From contig JAHEJO010000008.1 of assembly GCA_024638805.1 (NCBI GenBank), positions 1 through 37,487 on the forward strand: a stretch of DNA of 37,487 bases, written 5' to 3'. Position numbers and translations under genes: made by a program. The notes under the pieces were generated by a model. That model did not search any database. It had not been told where the DNA came from and was given only the letters and a program-made list of their open reading frames with translations. Below are positions 7,836 through 16,895 of the stretch, piece after piece. Origin of the DNA: Acidimicrobiales bacterium. GTDB lineage: Bacteria > Actinomycetota > Acidimicrobiia > Acidimicrobiales > SZUA-35. The stretch's first letter is position 1. Each line of letters begins with the position of its first letter.

Positions 7836-10196
7836 TTGTCCGTTTCGAATCAGTTGGCCGGCAAGAGGATTGCGATCACCGGCGCCACCGGCTTCCTCGG
7901 CACGGCTCTCGTCGAGCGACTGATGAGATGCGTCCCCGACTGCGAATTGGTCCTGCTCGTGCGTCCTGGAAGGCGGAGTTCACCATCGGATCGAACCCGG
8001 CGAGAGGTCTTCCGAAACGACGTGTTCCGTCGCTGGATGGCCGAACTGGGGGACGGGGACCCGAAAGCGGGTGCCGACGTCTTCTGGACCGAAGTGGACC
8101 GGCGGGTCTCAGTGATCGCCGGCGACGTCGGATCCGACGGACTGGCACTGGACGGCGACGATAGGGCAATGCTGGCGTCGTGCGACATCGTGATCCACAG
8201 CGCGGCGACGGTCAGCTTCGACGCTCCGCTCGACTCGGCGGTCGAGGTCAACCTGCTCGGTGCCACCCGGATCGTTCAGACGTTGCAGGACTTGGCGGTA
8301 TCCCCCCACTTCGTCGCCGTGTCCACGTGCTATGTCGCCGGGAATCGGCGGGGGCGAGCCCCTGAGCAGCTCCTGACCGATTCGCCCTTCCACATCGACG
8401 TGAACTGGCGGGACGAGGTGAGTGCGGCGCGCCGGGCACGCTCCGACTTCGACAGCGAGTCCCGCGCTGTCGCCCGACTCGAGGAGTTCCGGGCACGGGC
8501 CCGCCACGAACTCGGAGCGGCGGGAACACCGCTTCTCTCGGCCAAGACCGAGCAATTGCGCCAGCGATGGGTGACCGAGCAGCTGATCGAAGCGGGTCGG
8601 GCCCGGGCTGCCTCGCTGGGTTGGCCCGATTCGTACGCCTACACCAAAGCGCTCGGCGAACGAGCTCTGGTCGAGAGCCGAGGTGTGATTCCGGTCAGCA
8701 TCGTCAGACCCTCGATCATCGAGTCGGCGTGGGCCGAACCGGTCCCGGGCTGGATCAAGGGGTTCCGGATGGCCGAACCGATTCTCATCTCCTATGCCCA
8801 GGGCCTGCTCAAGGAGTTCCCCGGTGTCCCCGAGGGTGTTGTCGACGTGATCCCGGTCGATCTCGTCGTCGCCGCCATCATCGATATAGCGGGGCGGGGA
8901 GTGATCGATCCCGACATTGTCGATATCACCCAGGTGGCCTCTGGTACCCGCAATCCGCTGCACTACCGACAGCTCGTCGAACTGGTGAACGGATGGTTCG
9001 TCGAGAACCCGTTGTATGACCGGCAGGGTCAACCGATCGCGGTAGCCAAGTTCTCCTTCCCGGGCCGCGGTGCGCTGGAACGCCAGCTCAATCGAGCCCA
9101 GCGGAACCTCGATCTGGCCGACCGTACGCTCAAGCGTCTCCCGCTTCGGGGCCGCCAGGCTCTCCTCAACGCCGAGGTCGAGGATCGCAGGGACCAGGTG
9201 GAACGGGCGATCGGTTACGTGAAGATCTACGGTGCCTACGCCGAATGTGAGGCGCTCTACGGCGTCGACAATCTCGTTGCCCTCCACGAGAACCTCGACA
9301 AATCCGACCGCCTGGCGCTCGGATGCGATCCTTCCATCGTCGACTGGAACCGCTATGTCACCGAGATCCACCTTCCGTCGGTCGTCCACCATGCTCGGGT
9401 GAAGACCACCGGCACCAAGAGCGACCCGGACGGACGGACCGCCCGCACCCGCAGAAAGGTTCTGTCGCCTGAGCGACAGTTGGCTGCCTTCGACCTCGAG
9501 AACACGATCATCGCGTCCAATGTCGTCTTCAGCTACGCATGGCTGGCAACGCGGGACATGGGAGCGATGGATCGAGTCCGCTTCGCACTGCGCACGCTCG
9601 GCGAAGCACCCGGTCTGCTCGCTCTCGATCAGCGTGACCGAACCGATTTCCTGCGTCACTTCTACCGCCGCTACGACGGAGCGTCGGTCGCAGAGATGGC
9701 GAGGCTCGGGCCCGAGCTCCTGGCCGACCACATCCTGACGAAGGCGTTTCCAGCCGCCCTGCGGCGCGTGAGGGAACACCGGGCCCTCGGCCATCGCACG
9801 ATCCTCATCACCGGTGCGCTCAACATCGTGGTCGACCCGCTACGACCGCTGTTCGACGACGTCATCTGTACCGAGATGACCGTCCGCAACGAGCGCTACA
9901 CCGGCGAGCTGACCGCGGTGCCGCCGACCGGTGAGGTTCGCGCCCAGGAGCTGCGGGACTTCGCACAGCTCCATGGCATCGACCTGGCCGAGTCCGTGGC
10001 CTACGCCGATTCGAGCTCCGATCTTCCGCTGCTGGATGCGGTCGGATATCCGGTTGCGGTCAACCCCGAAACGCGGCTGGCCTCCATCGCCTCCAAGCGG
10101 GGTTGGCTGATCGAGTCGTGGACCAAAGCGGGAGGTGGAACGGATCGCGTTCTGCCGCTGGGCCCGCTGCCCGCAGCGCGACGGTCGAGAAAGTGA
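7836..10196 (+). CDS. Fatty acyl reductase-type SDR fused to a HAD-IB domain
   Basis: A 786-residue fusion. Residues 9-450 are an extended SDR of the fatty acyl-CoA reductase (NAD_binding_4) type: nucleotide motif TGATGFLG at 15-22 and catalytic Y267-x-x-x-K271 (YAYTK). Such domains reduce acyl-CoA or acyl-ACP to aldehyde or alcohol. Residues ~548-770 are a HAD-IB (phosphoserine phosphatase-like) domain with DLENT at 553-557, T659, R702 and D725-SSS-D729. The usual DxDxT is DxExT here and the motif III Lys is Arg, so phosphatase activity is doubtful. The TTG start is supported by AGGAG 7 nt upstream. It heads a cluster with LarA-like, PlsC, MBOAT and SGNH genes; the substrate is unknown. Confidence 0.85.
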   Translation: MSVSNQLAGKRIAITGATGFLGTALVERLMRCVPDCELVLLVRPGRRSSPSDRTRREVFRNDVFRRWMAELGDGDPKAGADVFWTEVDRRVSVIAGDVGSDGLALDGDDRAMLASCDIVIHSAATVSFDAPLDSAVEVNLLGATRIVQTLQDLAVSPHFVAVSTCYVAGNRRGRAPEQLLTDSPFHIDVNWRDEVSAARRARSDFDSESRAVARLEEFRARARHELGAAGTPLLSAKTEQLRQRWVTEQLIEAGRARAASLGWPDSYAYTKALGERALVESRGVIPVSIVRPSIIESAWAEPVPGWIKGFRMAEPILISYAQGLLKEFPGVPEGVVDVIPVDLVVAAIIDIAGRGVIDPDIVDITQVASGTRNPLHYRQLVELVNGWFVENPLYDRQGQPIAVAKFSFPGRGALERQLNRAQRNLDLADRTLKRLPLRGRQALLNAEVEDRRDQVERAIGYVKIYGAYAECEALYGVDNLVALHENLDKSDRLALGCDPSIVDWNRYVTEIHLPSVVHHARVKTTGTKSDPDGRTARTRRKVLSPERQLAAFDLENTIIASNVVFSYAWLATRDMGAMDRVRFALRTLGEAPGLLALDQRDRTDFLRHFYRRYDGASVAEMARLGPELLADHILTKAFPAALRRVREHRALGHRTILITGALNIVVDPLRPLFDDVICTEMTVRNERYTGELTAVPPTGEVRAQELRDFAQLHGIDLAESVAYADSSSDLPLLDAVGYPVAVNPETRLASIASKRGWLIESWTKAGGGTDRVLPLGPLPAARRSRK

Positions 10197-10206
10197 TGAA
10201 CATTGG

Positions 10207-11847
10207 ATGGGTGACCAACGTGGACGAGCCGACCACATGAAGCAGAACCGACCGAATCCACGACCCGGTTTCGTTCTCGACGTCGACCGGCAGGCGCCGC
10301 CGATCCTGTTCCATCACGGCGAAGGGTTCCGGCTGGAGCAACTGCCGGTGGGCAGGAGCCGGGTCGTCTATCCGGGCGAACCCCTCCGCGGGATACCGAA
10401 CCCTGATCTCGCCATAGCCGAGGCGCTCGAAAACCCGATCGACGACGACCCCCTACCGTCGCTGATGAAGCGGGGGATGAAGTTGACCATCGCCTTCGAC
10501 GACATCTCGCTGCCGCTACCCCCGATGCAGCGTCCCGATCTCCGACAACGCGTGATCGAGGCGGTGCTGGATCATGCGGCCGCCGCCGGAGTGGACGACG
10601 TTCACATCATCGCCGCCCTGTGCCTCCACCGACGGATGACCGAGGCCGAGCTTCGACACGCTGTCGGCGACCGGGTGTACGAGGCGTTCTCACCATCGGG
10701 TCAGCTCTACAACCATGACGCCGAGGACCATGACGGCATGGTGATCCTGGGGCACACCGATCACGACGAAGTCGTCCAGATGTCCAAGCGGGCCGCCGAG
10801 AGCGACCTGGTCGTCTACGTCAACATCAACCTGGTCAGCATGGACGGTGGCTGGAAGAGCACCGCCACCGGATTGTCCGGTTACGAAGGGGTGCGTGCCC
10901 ATCACAACGTCCGCACGATGCGCCACTCGAGGAGTTTCATGGATCAGGATCGCTCCGAGCTCCACCGATCGAATTGGCGCCAGGGTGCGGTCATCAAGAA
11001 GCACGGACCGCGGATCTTCCAGATCGAAACGACCGTGAACACCAACGTGTTCGGCCAGGACGGGCCAATGGGGGTGCTGCAGAAACGGGAGTGGGAATGG
11101 TCGCTACGCGATCGAGCATCTTTCGCTGGCATGCAGACGGGTCTGCGGGCAATGCCGTCCAGCGTCCGACGTCGGGCCTTTCACTCGTGGAAGTCTCCCT
11201 ATGAGATGACCTCGGTCCAGGCCGGTGAGGTCGAGGCGGTCCACAAACGCACGACCGAGATGGTCTACAAGCAGCACATGGTGCGCGTCGAGGGCCAAAC
11301 CGACATCGTCACGATGGGTCTGCCGTACCTCACGCCGTACAACGTCAACAGCATCATGAACCCGATTCTCGTGATGGTTCAAGGGCTCGGCTACTTCTTC
11401 AACCTGTACCGGGGCAAGCCGGTGGTGCGAGAGGGCGGCGTGCTCATCATGAGCCATCCGACCCCATGGGAGTTCCACCCGGTTCACCATCCGAGCTATG
11501 TCGACTTCTTCGAGCAGGTACTCGCCGAGACAACCGACCCGCTGGAGATCGAGGCGAAATACGAAAAGCGGTATGCCGAGGACGAGTGGTACCGGCACCT
11601 GTACCGCAACAGCTACGCCTACCACGGGGTGCATCCGTTCTACATGTGGTATTGGGGCTCACACGCCCTGGAGTACCTGGGCGGCGTCATCGTCGTCGGC
11701 GGCGACACGAAAGCCGTGCGGCGGCTTGGCTTCAAACCGGCCTCGACCCTCGACGATGCGCTCGAGATGGCCTCCGACATCGTCGGCCGGGGACCGACCC
11801 TCACCCACCTCCACAACCCGCCGATCTTCATGGCCGACGTGGTCTAG
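10207..11847 (+). CDS. LarA-like (DUF2088, lactate racemase-fold) protein
   Basis: A ~546-residue protein whose N-terminal half resembles the LarA catalytic domain (DUF2088). HIIAALCLHRRMTEAEL matches the LarA segment holding a catalytic His (H141 here). GGWKS (K217) sits where LarA has the Lys that binds the nickel-pincer cofactor. The LarA segment D-x-T-R-P is DDISLP here, so that Arg is lost. The protein is over 100 residues longer than LarA (~425). No larB/C/E genes are in the window, so nickel-pincer use is uncertain. The start chosen is ATG 10207, 10 bp after the reductase stop; ATG 10237 is the alternative. The reaction is unknown. Confidence 0.75.
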   Translation: MGDQRGRADHMKQNRPNPRPGFVLDVDRQAPPILFHHGEGFRLEQLPVGRSRVVYPGEPLRGIPNPDLAIAEALENPIDDDPLPSLMKRGMKLTIAFDDISLPLPPMQRPDLRQRVIEAVLDHAAAAGVDDVHIIAALCLHRRMTEAELRHAVGDRVYEAFSPSGQLYNHDAEDHDGMVILGHTDHDEVVQMSKRAAESDLVVYVNINLVSMDGGWKSTATGLSGYEGVRAHHNVRTMRHSRSFMDQDRSELHRSNWRQGAVIKKHGPRIFQIETTVNTNVFGQDGPMGVLQKREWEWSLRDRASFAGMQTGLRAMPSSVRRRAFHSWKSPYEMTSVQAGEVEAVHKRTTEMVYKQHMVRVEGQTDIVTMGLPYLTPYNVNSIMNPILVMVQGLGYFFNLYRGKPVVREGGVLIMSHPTPWEFHPVHHPSYVDFFEQVLAETTDPLEIEAKYEKRYAEDEWYRHLYRNSYAYHGVHPFYMWYWGSHALEYLGGVIVVGGDTKAVRRLGFKPASTLDDALEMASDIVGRGPTLTHLHNPPIFMADVV

Positions 11848-11853
11848 CGCATC

Positions 11854-12741
11854 ATGGGCTGGCTGCGATTCATCGCCACTCCGCCGTCGACGCCCAAGGG
11901 GGTCCACAAACCGACGCCAGAAGCGACGGCCGGGGTCCACTTCGACACGAGGTGGTCGAGGACCCGGCCGGCCAAGATCGCCCGCGAGATCGGCGTCTGG
12001 GCGTTCATGAAACCGGCCATCAGAGTGTACGGCGCCCCCCGGGTGATCGGTCTCGACCGGCTCCTGGAGGTGAAGGCACCCGTCGTTTTTGCCGCCAACC
12101 ACCACAGCCACGCCGACACCACGTTGCTTCTGGCCACCATCCCGTCCCATCTTCGCCGGAATCTCGCCGTCGCCGCGGGGGCGGACTACTTCTTCCCCAA
12201 TCGGGTTGCCGGCGCGCTATCGGCGCTGTTCATCGGTGCCATCCCGATCGAACGGCGCAAACTCTCCAAGATGAGTATCGGCAACGCGGTCGAGGTGATC
12301 TCGCGCGCCAACAGCTTGCTGATCTATCCCGAGGGCGGCCGCTCCCCGGACGGGTGGGGTCAGGAACATCGTCCCGGTGCGGCGTTCGTGGCCAAACGAA
12401 CCGACGTGCCCGTGGTCCCGACCTACATCGACGGGACGGGCGGGATTCTTGCCAAGGGCAAAAGCTGGCCCAGTCGGTCACGTTGTGCGGTCGTGTTCGG
12501 GAAACCGATGACCTCGCCGGCAGACGAGGACGCCCGTGCGTTCGCCAAACGGATCGAGGAACGCGTGAACGAGTTGGCCGAGGAGTTCTCGTCCGGTTGG
12601 TGGGAAGCCCGAAGGAAAGCCCACGCCGGCGAGGTGGCACAGCTGTCCGGACCCGAGATCGGCGCATGGCGCCGACGCTGGGCCCTGGGTCCGAAGTCAC
12701 CGAGGCGACAGGCCGGCAGGGATCGAACCTGGCCGAGCTGA
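11854..12741 (+). CDS. PlsC-type 1-acyl-glycerol-phosphate acyltransferase
   Basis: A 295-residue acyltransferase of the lysophosphatidate family, which transfers an acyl chain to a lysophospholipid or related alcohol on the inner membrane face. The catalytic H83-xxxx-D88 lies in ANHHSHADT. The phosphate-binding motif is YPEGGRSPDG, and the VVPTYIDGTG segment is motif IV. A basic C-terminus follows. The ATG is 6 bp after the LarA-like stop, so cotranscription is likely. A second, different PlsC domain occurs at 20988-22358, so this copy may act on a specialised substrate made by the neighbouring reductase. Confidence 0.9.
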   Translation: MGWLRFIATPPSTPKGVHKPTPEATAGVHFDTRWSRTRPAKIAREIGVWAFMKPAIRVYGAPRVIGLDRLLEVKAPVVFAANHHSHADTTLLLATIPSHLRRNLAVAAGADYFFPNRVAGALSALFIGAIPIERRKLSKMSIGNAVEVISRANSLLIYPEGGRSPDGWGQEHRPGAAFVAKRTDVPVVPTYIDGTGGILAKGKSWPSRSRCAVVFGKPMTSPADEDARAFAKRIEERVNELAEEFSSGWWEARRKAHAGEVAQLSGPEIGAWRRRWALGPKSPRRQAGRDRTWPS

Positions 12742-12798
12742 CCGGCCGATCCCGAGCCCCTCCCCCGGAGGAAGTTGGCACGGATCTACGCTCGCCAG

Positions 12799-14214
12799 GT
12801 GTTGTTCAACTCGGCCGTGTTCCTGTGGCTGTTCCTACCGGTTGTTCTGCTGGTCCACACGCCGTTGGTCCGATGGTCCGTCGCACTCGCCAATCATTCG
12901 CTGCTACTGGCCAGCCTGCTGTTCTACGCCTGGGCCAGCGGACACCTCGTCCTGCTCCTCTTCGTGTCGGTCATCATCAACTACCTCGCCGCCGATCTCG
13001 CCGCCATCGCCCGTGAGAGGGGAAAGGCACGACTCGTCCGCTCGTGTGTGATCGTGGCGATCATCGCCAACGTCGGCCTCCTCGGTTGGTTCAAATACGC
13101 AGGATTCCTCGGCCGCTCGATCTCGTCATTCACCGAGGCGCTCGGCGGAAATGGGTTCGGAGTTCCCGAGATCCTGCTCCCGATCGGAATCTCGTTCTTC
13201 ACCTTCCAATCGATGAGCTACACCTTCGATGTCGCAGCGGGTCGGATAAAACCGATCGGCAACCCACTTCGCCTGATCCTCTATGTGAGCCTCTTTCCTC
13301 AACTGATCGCCGGGCCTATCGTCCGGGCTTCGGAGATCCAGGACCAACTCGGGCACCGCAGGGTCGACGCCGATGCGATCACCGCCGGTTTCGCTCGTTT
13401 CACCTGGGGATTGTCCAAGAAAGTGCTGATCGCCGATTCGGTCGCGCCGCTCGTCGATGCTGCATTCGCGGCCGAACCCACCACCCTCTCGGCCTGGATC
13501 GCCGCCACCGGCTACGCCGTTCAGATCTACTTCGATTTCTCCGGCTACTCCGATATGGCCATCGGTCTCGGCCAGATGCTCGGATTCACCTTTCCCGAGA
13601 ACTTCAGGCGGCCGTATGCGGCTGCCACCGTCACAGACTTCTGGCGGCGGTGGCACATCACCCTGTCGCGTTGGTTCCGCGATTACGTCTACATCCCCGC
13701 CGGTGGCAACAGGGGCAGCCGGGCTGCCACCATGCGGAACCTGCTGGTCGTGTTCGTTCTCACCGGCGTGTGGCACGGTGCCGCCTGGACCTTCCTGCTG
13801 TGGGGACTCTGGCATGGGGCAGCCCTGCTCGCCGAACGGTCGACCGGCATTCGGGCGGACAACACCCACATCGGCCTCCGAGTGTGGACGGCGCTGGTGG
13901 TCCTGGGAGGTTGGATCTTGTTCCGGGCACCGGATCTCTCCACGGCGGGCAGTTTCCTGGCGGCCGCGGTCGTGCCCTCGGGTGGTCTACCGGCGCCGGT
14001 GGCCGACGCGTTGACCCCGCTGACCGCCACCACGCTCGTACTCGGACTGGCACTCGCCGCAGCACCGACCGATTTCCGACCGGTCGATCTGCTCTCCCAA
14101 AGGCAACCGCAGGCCGGGGCCATCCGCTTCGCCCTCTACGGCGCAGCACTGCCCCTCGTTGCGGTGCGCATCCTTTCCGATGCGTTCACGCCCTTCCTCT
14201 ACTACCAGTTCTGA
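12799..14214 (+). CDS. MBOAT O-acyltransferase (AlgI type)
   Basis: A ~471-residue polytopic membrane-bound O-acyltransferase. Family hallmarks are FFTFQSMSYTFDV, the YFDFSGYSDMAIGLGQMLGF segment, DFWRRWHITLSRWFRDYVYIP and the catalytic His in GVWHGAAWT (H326). AlgI-type proteins move acyl groups across the membrane to an extracytoplasmic partner. GTG 12799 is chosen because it gives the family N-terminus MLFNSAVFLWLF. TTG 12775 lies in frame only 3 nt after GGAGG and is the alternative. Its stop overlaps the next gene's ATG by one base (TGATG), which ties it to the SGNH protein, as in alginate-acetylation type systems. Confidence 0.92.
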   Translation: MLFNSAVFLWLFLPVVLLVHTPLVRWSVALANHSLLLASLLFYAWASGHLVLLLFVSVIINYLAADLAAIARERGKARLVRSCVIVAIIANVGLLGWFKYAGFLGRSISSFTEALGGNGFGVPEILLPIGISFFTFQSMSYTFDVAAGRIKPIGNPLRLILYVSLFPQLIAGPIVRASEIQDQLGHRRVDADAITAGFARFTWGLSKKVLIADSVAPLVDAAFAAEPTTLSAWIAATGYAVQIYFDFSGYSDMAIGLGQMLGFTFPENFRRPYAAATVTDFWRRWHITLSRWFRDYVYIPAGGNRGSRAATMRNLLVVFVLTGVWHGAAWTFLLWGLWHGAALLAERSTGIRADNTHIGLRVWTALVVLGGWILFRAPDLSTAGSFLAAAVVPSGGLPAPVADALTPLTATTLVLGLALAAAPTDFRPVDLLSQRQPQAGAIRFALYGAALPLVAVRILSDAFTPFLYYQF

Positions 14215-15656
14215 TGCTCGAGCGAGACGAGAACCAGCCGCGACCAGCGACCGACCGCCGTTGGCCGCTGTCGAGCCTGATCGCCCTGGTCGGTTTTCTT
14301 TTCGTCCCCTTCGTGCTGACGGTCACCGGTCTGGTGAGCGACGATCAGCCGAACGATTCATCGGCCGCGGACCAGATCGACGGGCTGATGTTCGCAGAAG
14401 ACGCTTCGGAGACCGCCGAGTTCGAGCGATGGCTCGAGGATCGGGTGCCGGGTCGGGAACTGGCGGCGGAGTTCGAGCGCACGACGAGCCGGATCCTCGA
14501 TGACCGGTATGTCCAGGCGGTGACCGACAGCGACCAGGTCCTGCTGGGCCAGGAGGGCTGGCTGTTCCTCGCCGAATCCGCGCAACAACCCTGCATCACT
14601 CCGACCGAAGAGGCGGCGTGGATCGAGGAGATCGACCTCAGCGCAAGAATCCTGGCGCACACCGGCCGACGCATGGTGATCGCCATCACCCCGGACAAGG
14701 AGATCATCGTGCCCGAACTCCTCGGGGACATCGCCAACGAATGCCAACAAGCCAACCGGGCCGTCGTCGAGCGCCTCGCCATGCGAGACGATGTGATCTC
14801 TCTTGCCACGTCGGTCCGGGGGCAGGAGCATGCGTTGAAGTTGGACACACACTGGAGTCCCGCAGGAGCGCTGGCCGCCGCTCGGCCGATCGTCGACGAG
14901 ATTCGACCGGGCGTGTGGGAGGATCGCGAGCTCACCGCCACCGTGGTTGACCGGAGCGGTGACCTGGACCGATTGATCGGATACGACCATACCGAGACGG
15001 TCGAACTCGTCTCGATCGCACAGCCGATCCCAACCGTGCTGGAACCACTGCCGACCTCGATCGAGGGTCGCCCGCTCGTGCGGGCGTTGACCGAGGGCGC
15101 CGAACCCCTCGACGTCCTCGTCGCTCACGATTCATTCGGCGGTCTGACCGAGCCACGCGATCCGTATAGCTACCGACCGGGCTTGGCCATCGACTATCTG
15201 CGACCTTGGTTCGTCGAGGTCGCCAACATGCAGATGCCGGGCATCAGTTCCAACCTGCTCGGCGAAGCCCCAGGCGTCCAAGCGGTCAGGTGGGCCGACG
15301 TCATCGCGTTCCTGTTCGTTCAGCGCCAACTTCCGGTGCGCCTCGGCACAGGTCAACTCTCGGCCCCTCTCATATCGGCGCTCGAGCCGGAGTTGAGCAC
15401 CGTCGAGGTCGAGTTCGGACCCATTGACGGTCGGACCGTGATCGAGCCTCCACAGGAGGGCGGGGCGCTGATCATCGATGGGCTCCCGGCAGGTTCGGCG
15501 GTCGAGACCGCAGCGGCGGTCAACAGCGGCGCCATCGTCGGTCGGGGCAACTTCGACGACCGGGTCGTCCTACTCGTCGAGCCCGGTACCGAGGTGCGCT
15601 TGGCTGGATACCCCACGTCGGTGGCCTTCCTCCCGTTCGCCACGATCGCCGGATGA
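14214..15656 (+). CDS. AlgX/AlgJ-like SGNH acyltransferase, membrane-anchored
   Basis: A 480-residue protein with one N-terminal membrane helix (about 17-38) and an extracytoplasmic domain of the AlgX/AlgJ SGNH class. The catalytic Asp-His lies in LDTHWSPAGA (D211, H213) and the nucleophile Ser in AHDSFGG (S307). A ~130-residue C-terminal region is probably beta-rich and could bind the acceptor. AlgX-type enzymes take the acyl group exported by an AlgI partner and place it on a polysaccharide; here the acceptor is unknown. The ATG overlaps the MBOAT stop by one base. It is the last gene before dinB. Confidence 0.85.
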   Translation: MLERDENQPRPATDRRWPLSSLIALVGFLFVPFVLTVTGLVSDDQPNDSSAADQIDGLMFAEDASETAEFERWLEDRVPGRELAAEFERTTSRILDDRYVQAVTDSDQVLLGQEGWLFLAESAQQPCITPTEEAAWIEEIDLSARILAHTGRRMVIAITPDKEIIVPELLGDIANECQQANRAVVERLAMRDDVISLATSVRGQEHALKLDTHWSPAGALAAARPIVDEIRPGVWEDRELTATVVDRSGDLDRLIGYDHTETVELVSIAQPIPTVLEPLPTSIEGRPLVRALTEGAEPLDVLVAHDSFGGLTEPRDPYSYRPGLAIDYLRPWFVEVANMQMPGISSNLLGEAPGVQAVRWADVIAFLFVQRQLPVRLGTGQLSAPLISALEPELSTVEVEFGPIDGRTVIEPPQEGGALIIDGLPAGSAVETAAAVNSGAIVGRGNFDDRVVLLVEPGTEVRLAGYPTSVAFLPFATIAG

Positions 15657-15669
15657 GGGGCGAAAGCCC

Positions 15670-15675
15670 TTGACG
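15670..15675 (+). promoter_or_regulatory. Candidate -35 (TTGACG) of dinB
   Basis: TTGACG lies 31 bp upstream of the dinB ATG. The matching -10 would fall within the LexA box at 15691-15706, but no clean hexamer with 17-bp spacing is visible. Confidence 0.35.
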
Positions 15676-15690
15676 GTCGTACGGGCGGAT

Positions 15691-15706
15691 ACGAACATAT
15701 GTTTGA
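15691..15706 (+). promoter_or_regulatory. LexA (SOS) box at the dinB start
   Basis: ACGAACATATGTTTGA is a near-palindrome whose inner 14-mer (15692-15705) fits 13 of 14 positions of the Gram-positive consensus CGAACRNRYGTTYC. It ends at the dinB ATG (15706-15708). Bound LexA would cover both promoter and start, so dinB is expected to be DNA-damage inducible. Confidence 0.8.
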
Positions 15707-16872
15707 TGCCGGCATCCATTCTCCATGCCGATCTCGACTCCTTCTACGCCTCGGTCGAGCAACGCGACGATCCGACACTGCGCGATCGGCCGATGATCGT
15801 CGGGCGGGGCATCGTGCTGGCGTCGAGCTACGAGGCCAAAGCCTTCGGCGTGCGGACGGCGATGGGAACCAAGGCCGCTCTTCGACTCTGCCCGAACGCC
15901 GTCATCGTTCCGGCCCGATTCCACGCCTACGCCGAAGCGAGCAAACGGGTCTTCGAGGTCTTTCGCGATACCTCGCCGCTGGTCGAACCGGTCTCGATCG
16001 ACGAGGCGTTCATCGACGTGGGTGGCCTCGCTCGAACCGTCGGTCCCGCACCCCGGATCGCCGAGACCCTCCGGCATCGCATCCGGACCGAGGTCGGCCT
16101 GCCGATCACCGTCGGTGTCGCCTCGACCAAACACTGCGCCAAGGTGGCAAGCCAGGCGGGGAAACCCGACGGACTCCTCGTCGTTCCCGATGGCGGCGAA
16201 CTCGACTTTCTCTGGCCTCTGCCGGTGGACCGTTTGTGGGGCGTCGGCCTGAAGACGACACAGAAACTGGGACTCATCGGTATCGGAACGGTGGGCGACC
16301 TCGCCAACGTCGACATCGAACGCCTCACCGATGCGCTGGGCCGCGCCCACGCGCATCATCTCCACGCCCTGGCCAACAATCGGGATCCCCGCCGGGTCGA
16401 CACCGACCGCCGGCGCAAGTCGATCGGATCCCAACGGTCTTTTCCCTCCGGCGGGCTCACCGGCGACGACGCCAGGGTCATCATGTTCGAGCTCGTCGAT
16501 CAGATCTCGGCCAGGATGCGCGGCAAGGAGATGATGGGGCGAACGGTCACGATGAACCTTCGCGACAACGAGTTCCGGTCGTTCAGCAGGTCGGTCACCC
16601 TGCCGGAGGCGACCTGGTCTTCTTCGACGATCGGGCGGGCCGCGACCCGGTTGTTCCGGGACAACGAGCAGTTCATCAACAGCGGCGCGTGCACCAAGCT
16701 CGGATTGTCGTTGAGCAACCTCAGCTCGCCCCACAACGTGCAGCAGTCCCTCTCCTTCGAGCCGGGTCGGTCCCCTGAGGTGGACGCCGCCATCGACGAG
16801 ATCACGACCCGCTTCGGCACATCGGCGATCGGGCGGACGGGGCGTACCTCCGCCCGGCCCGACTGGCACTGA
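15706..16872 (+). CDS. dinB: DNA polymerase IV (Y-family translesion polymerase)
   Basis: A 388-residue Y-family polymerase that copies past damaged template bases. Catalytic acids are D9 in HADLDSFYASVE and D99-E100 in SIDEAF. Y14 sits at the steric-gate position that excludes ribonucleotides. Helix-hairpin-helix elements (VDRLWGVGLKTTQKL) and the little-finger domain follow. A beta-clamp-type motif QQSLSF is at 346-351, close to the C-terminus as in active Pol IV. The start is the ATG directly after the LexA box. It converges on the CoA-transferase gene with 23 bp between stops. Confidence 0.95.
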   Translation: MPASILHADLDSFYASVEQRDDPTLRDRPMIVGRGIVLASSYEAKAFGVRTAMGTKAALRLCPNAVIVPARFHAYAEASKRVFEVFRDTSPLVEPVSIDEAFIDVGGLARTVGPAPRIAETLRHRIRTEVGLPITVGVASTKHCAKVASQAGKPDGLLVVPDGGELDFLWPLPVDRLWGVGLKTTQKLGLIGIGTVGDLANVDIERLTDALGRAHAHHLHALANNRDPRRVDTDRRRKSIGSQRSFPSGGLTGDDARVIMFELVDQISARMRGKEMMGRTVTMNLRDNEFRSFSRSVTLPEATWSSSTIGRAATRLFRDNEQFINSGACTKLGLSLSNLSSPHNVQQSLSFEPGRSPEVDAAIDEITTRFGTSAIGRTGRTSARPDWH

Positions 16873-16895
16873 AACGGGTCAGCGCCGAACGGTGA

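Noticed and set aside
13044-14213. N-terminal extension of the SGNH protein frame upstream of 14214
   Set aside because: That part is Arg-rich shadow sequence antiparallel in quality to the MBOAT gene; the ATG at 14214 gives a proper membrane anchor and couples to the MBOAT stop.
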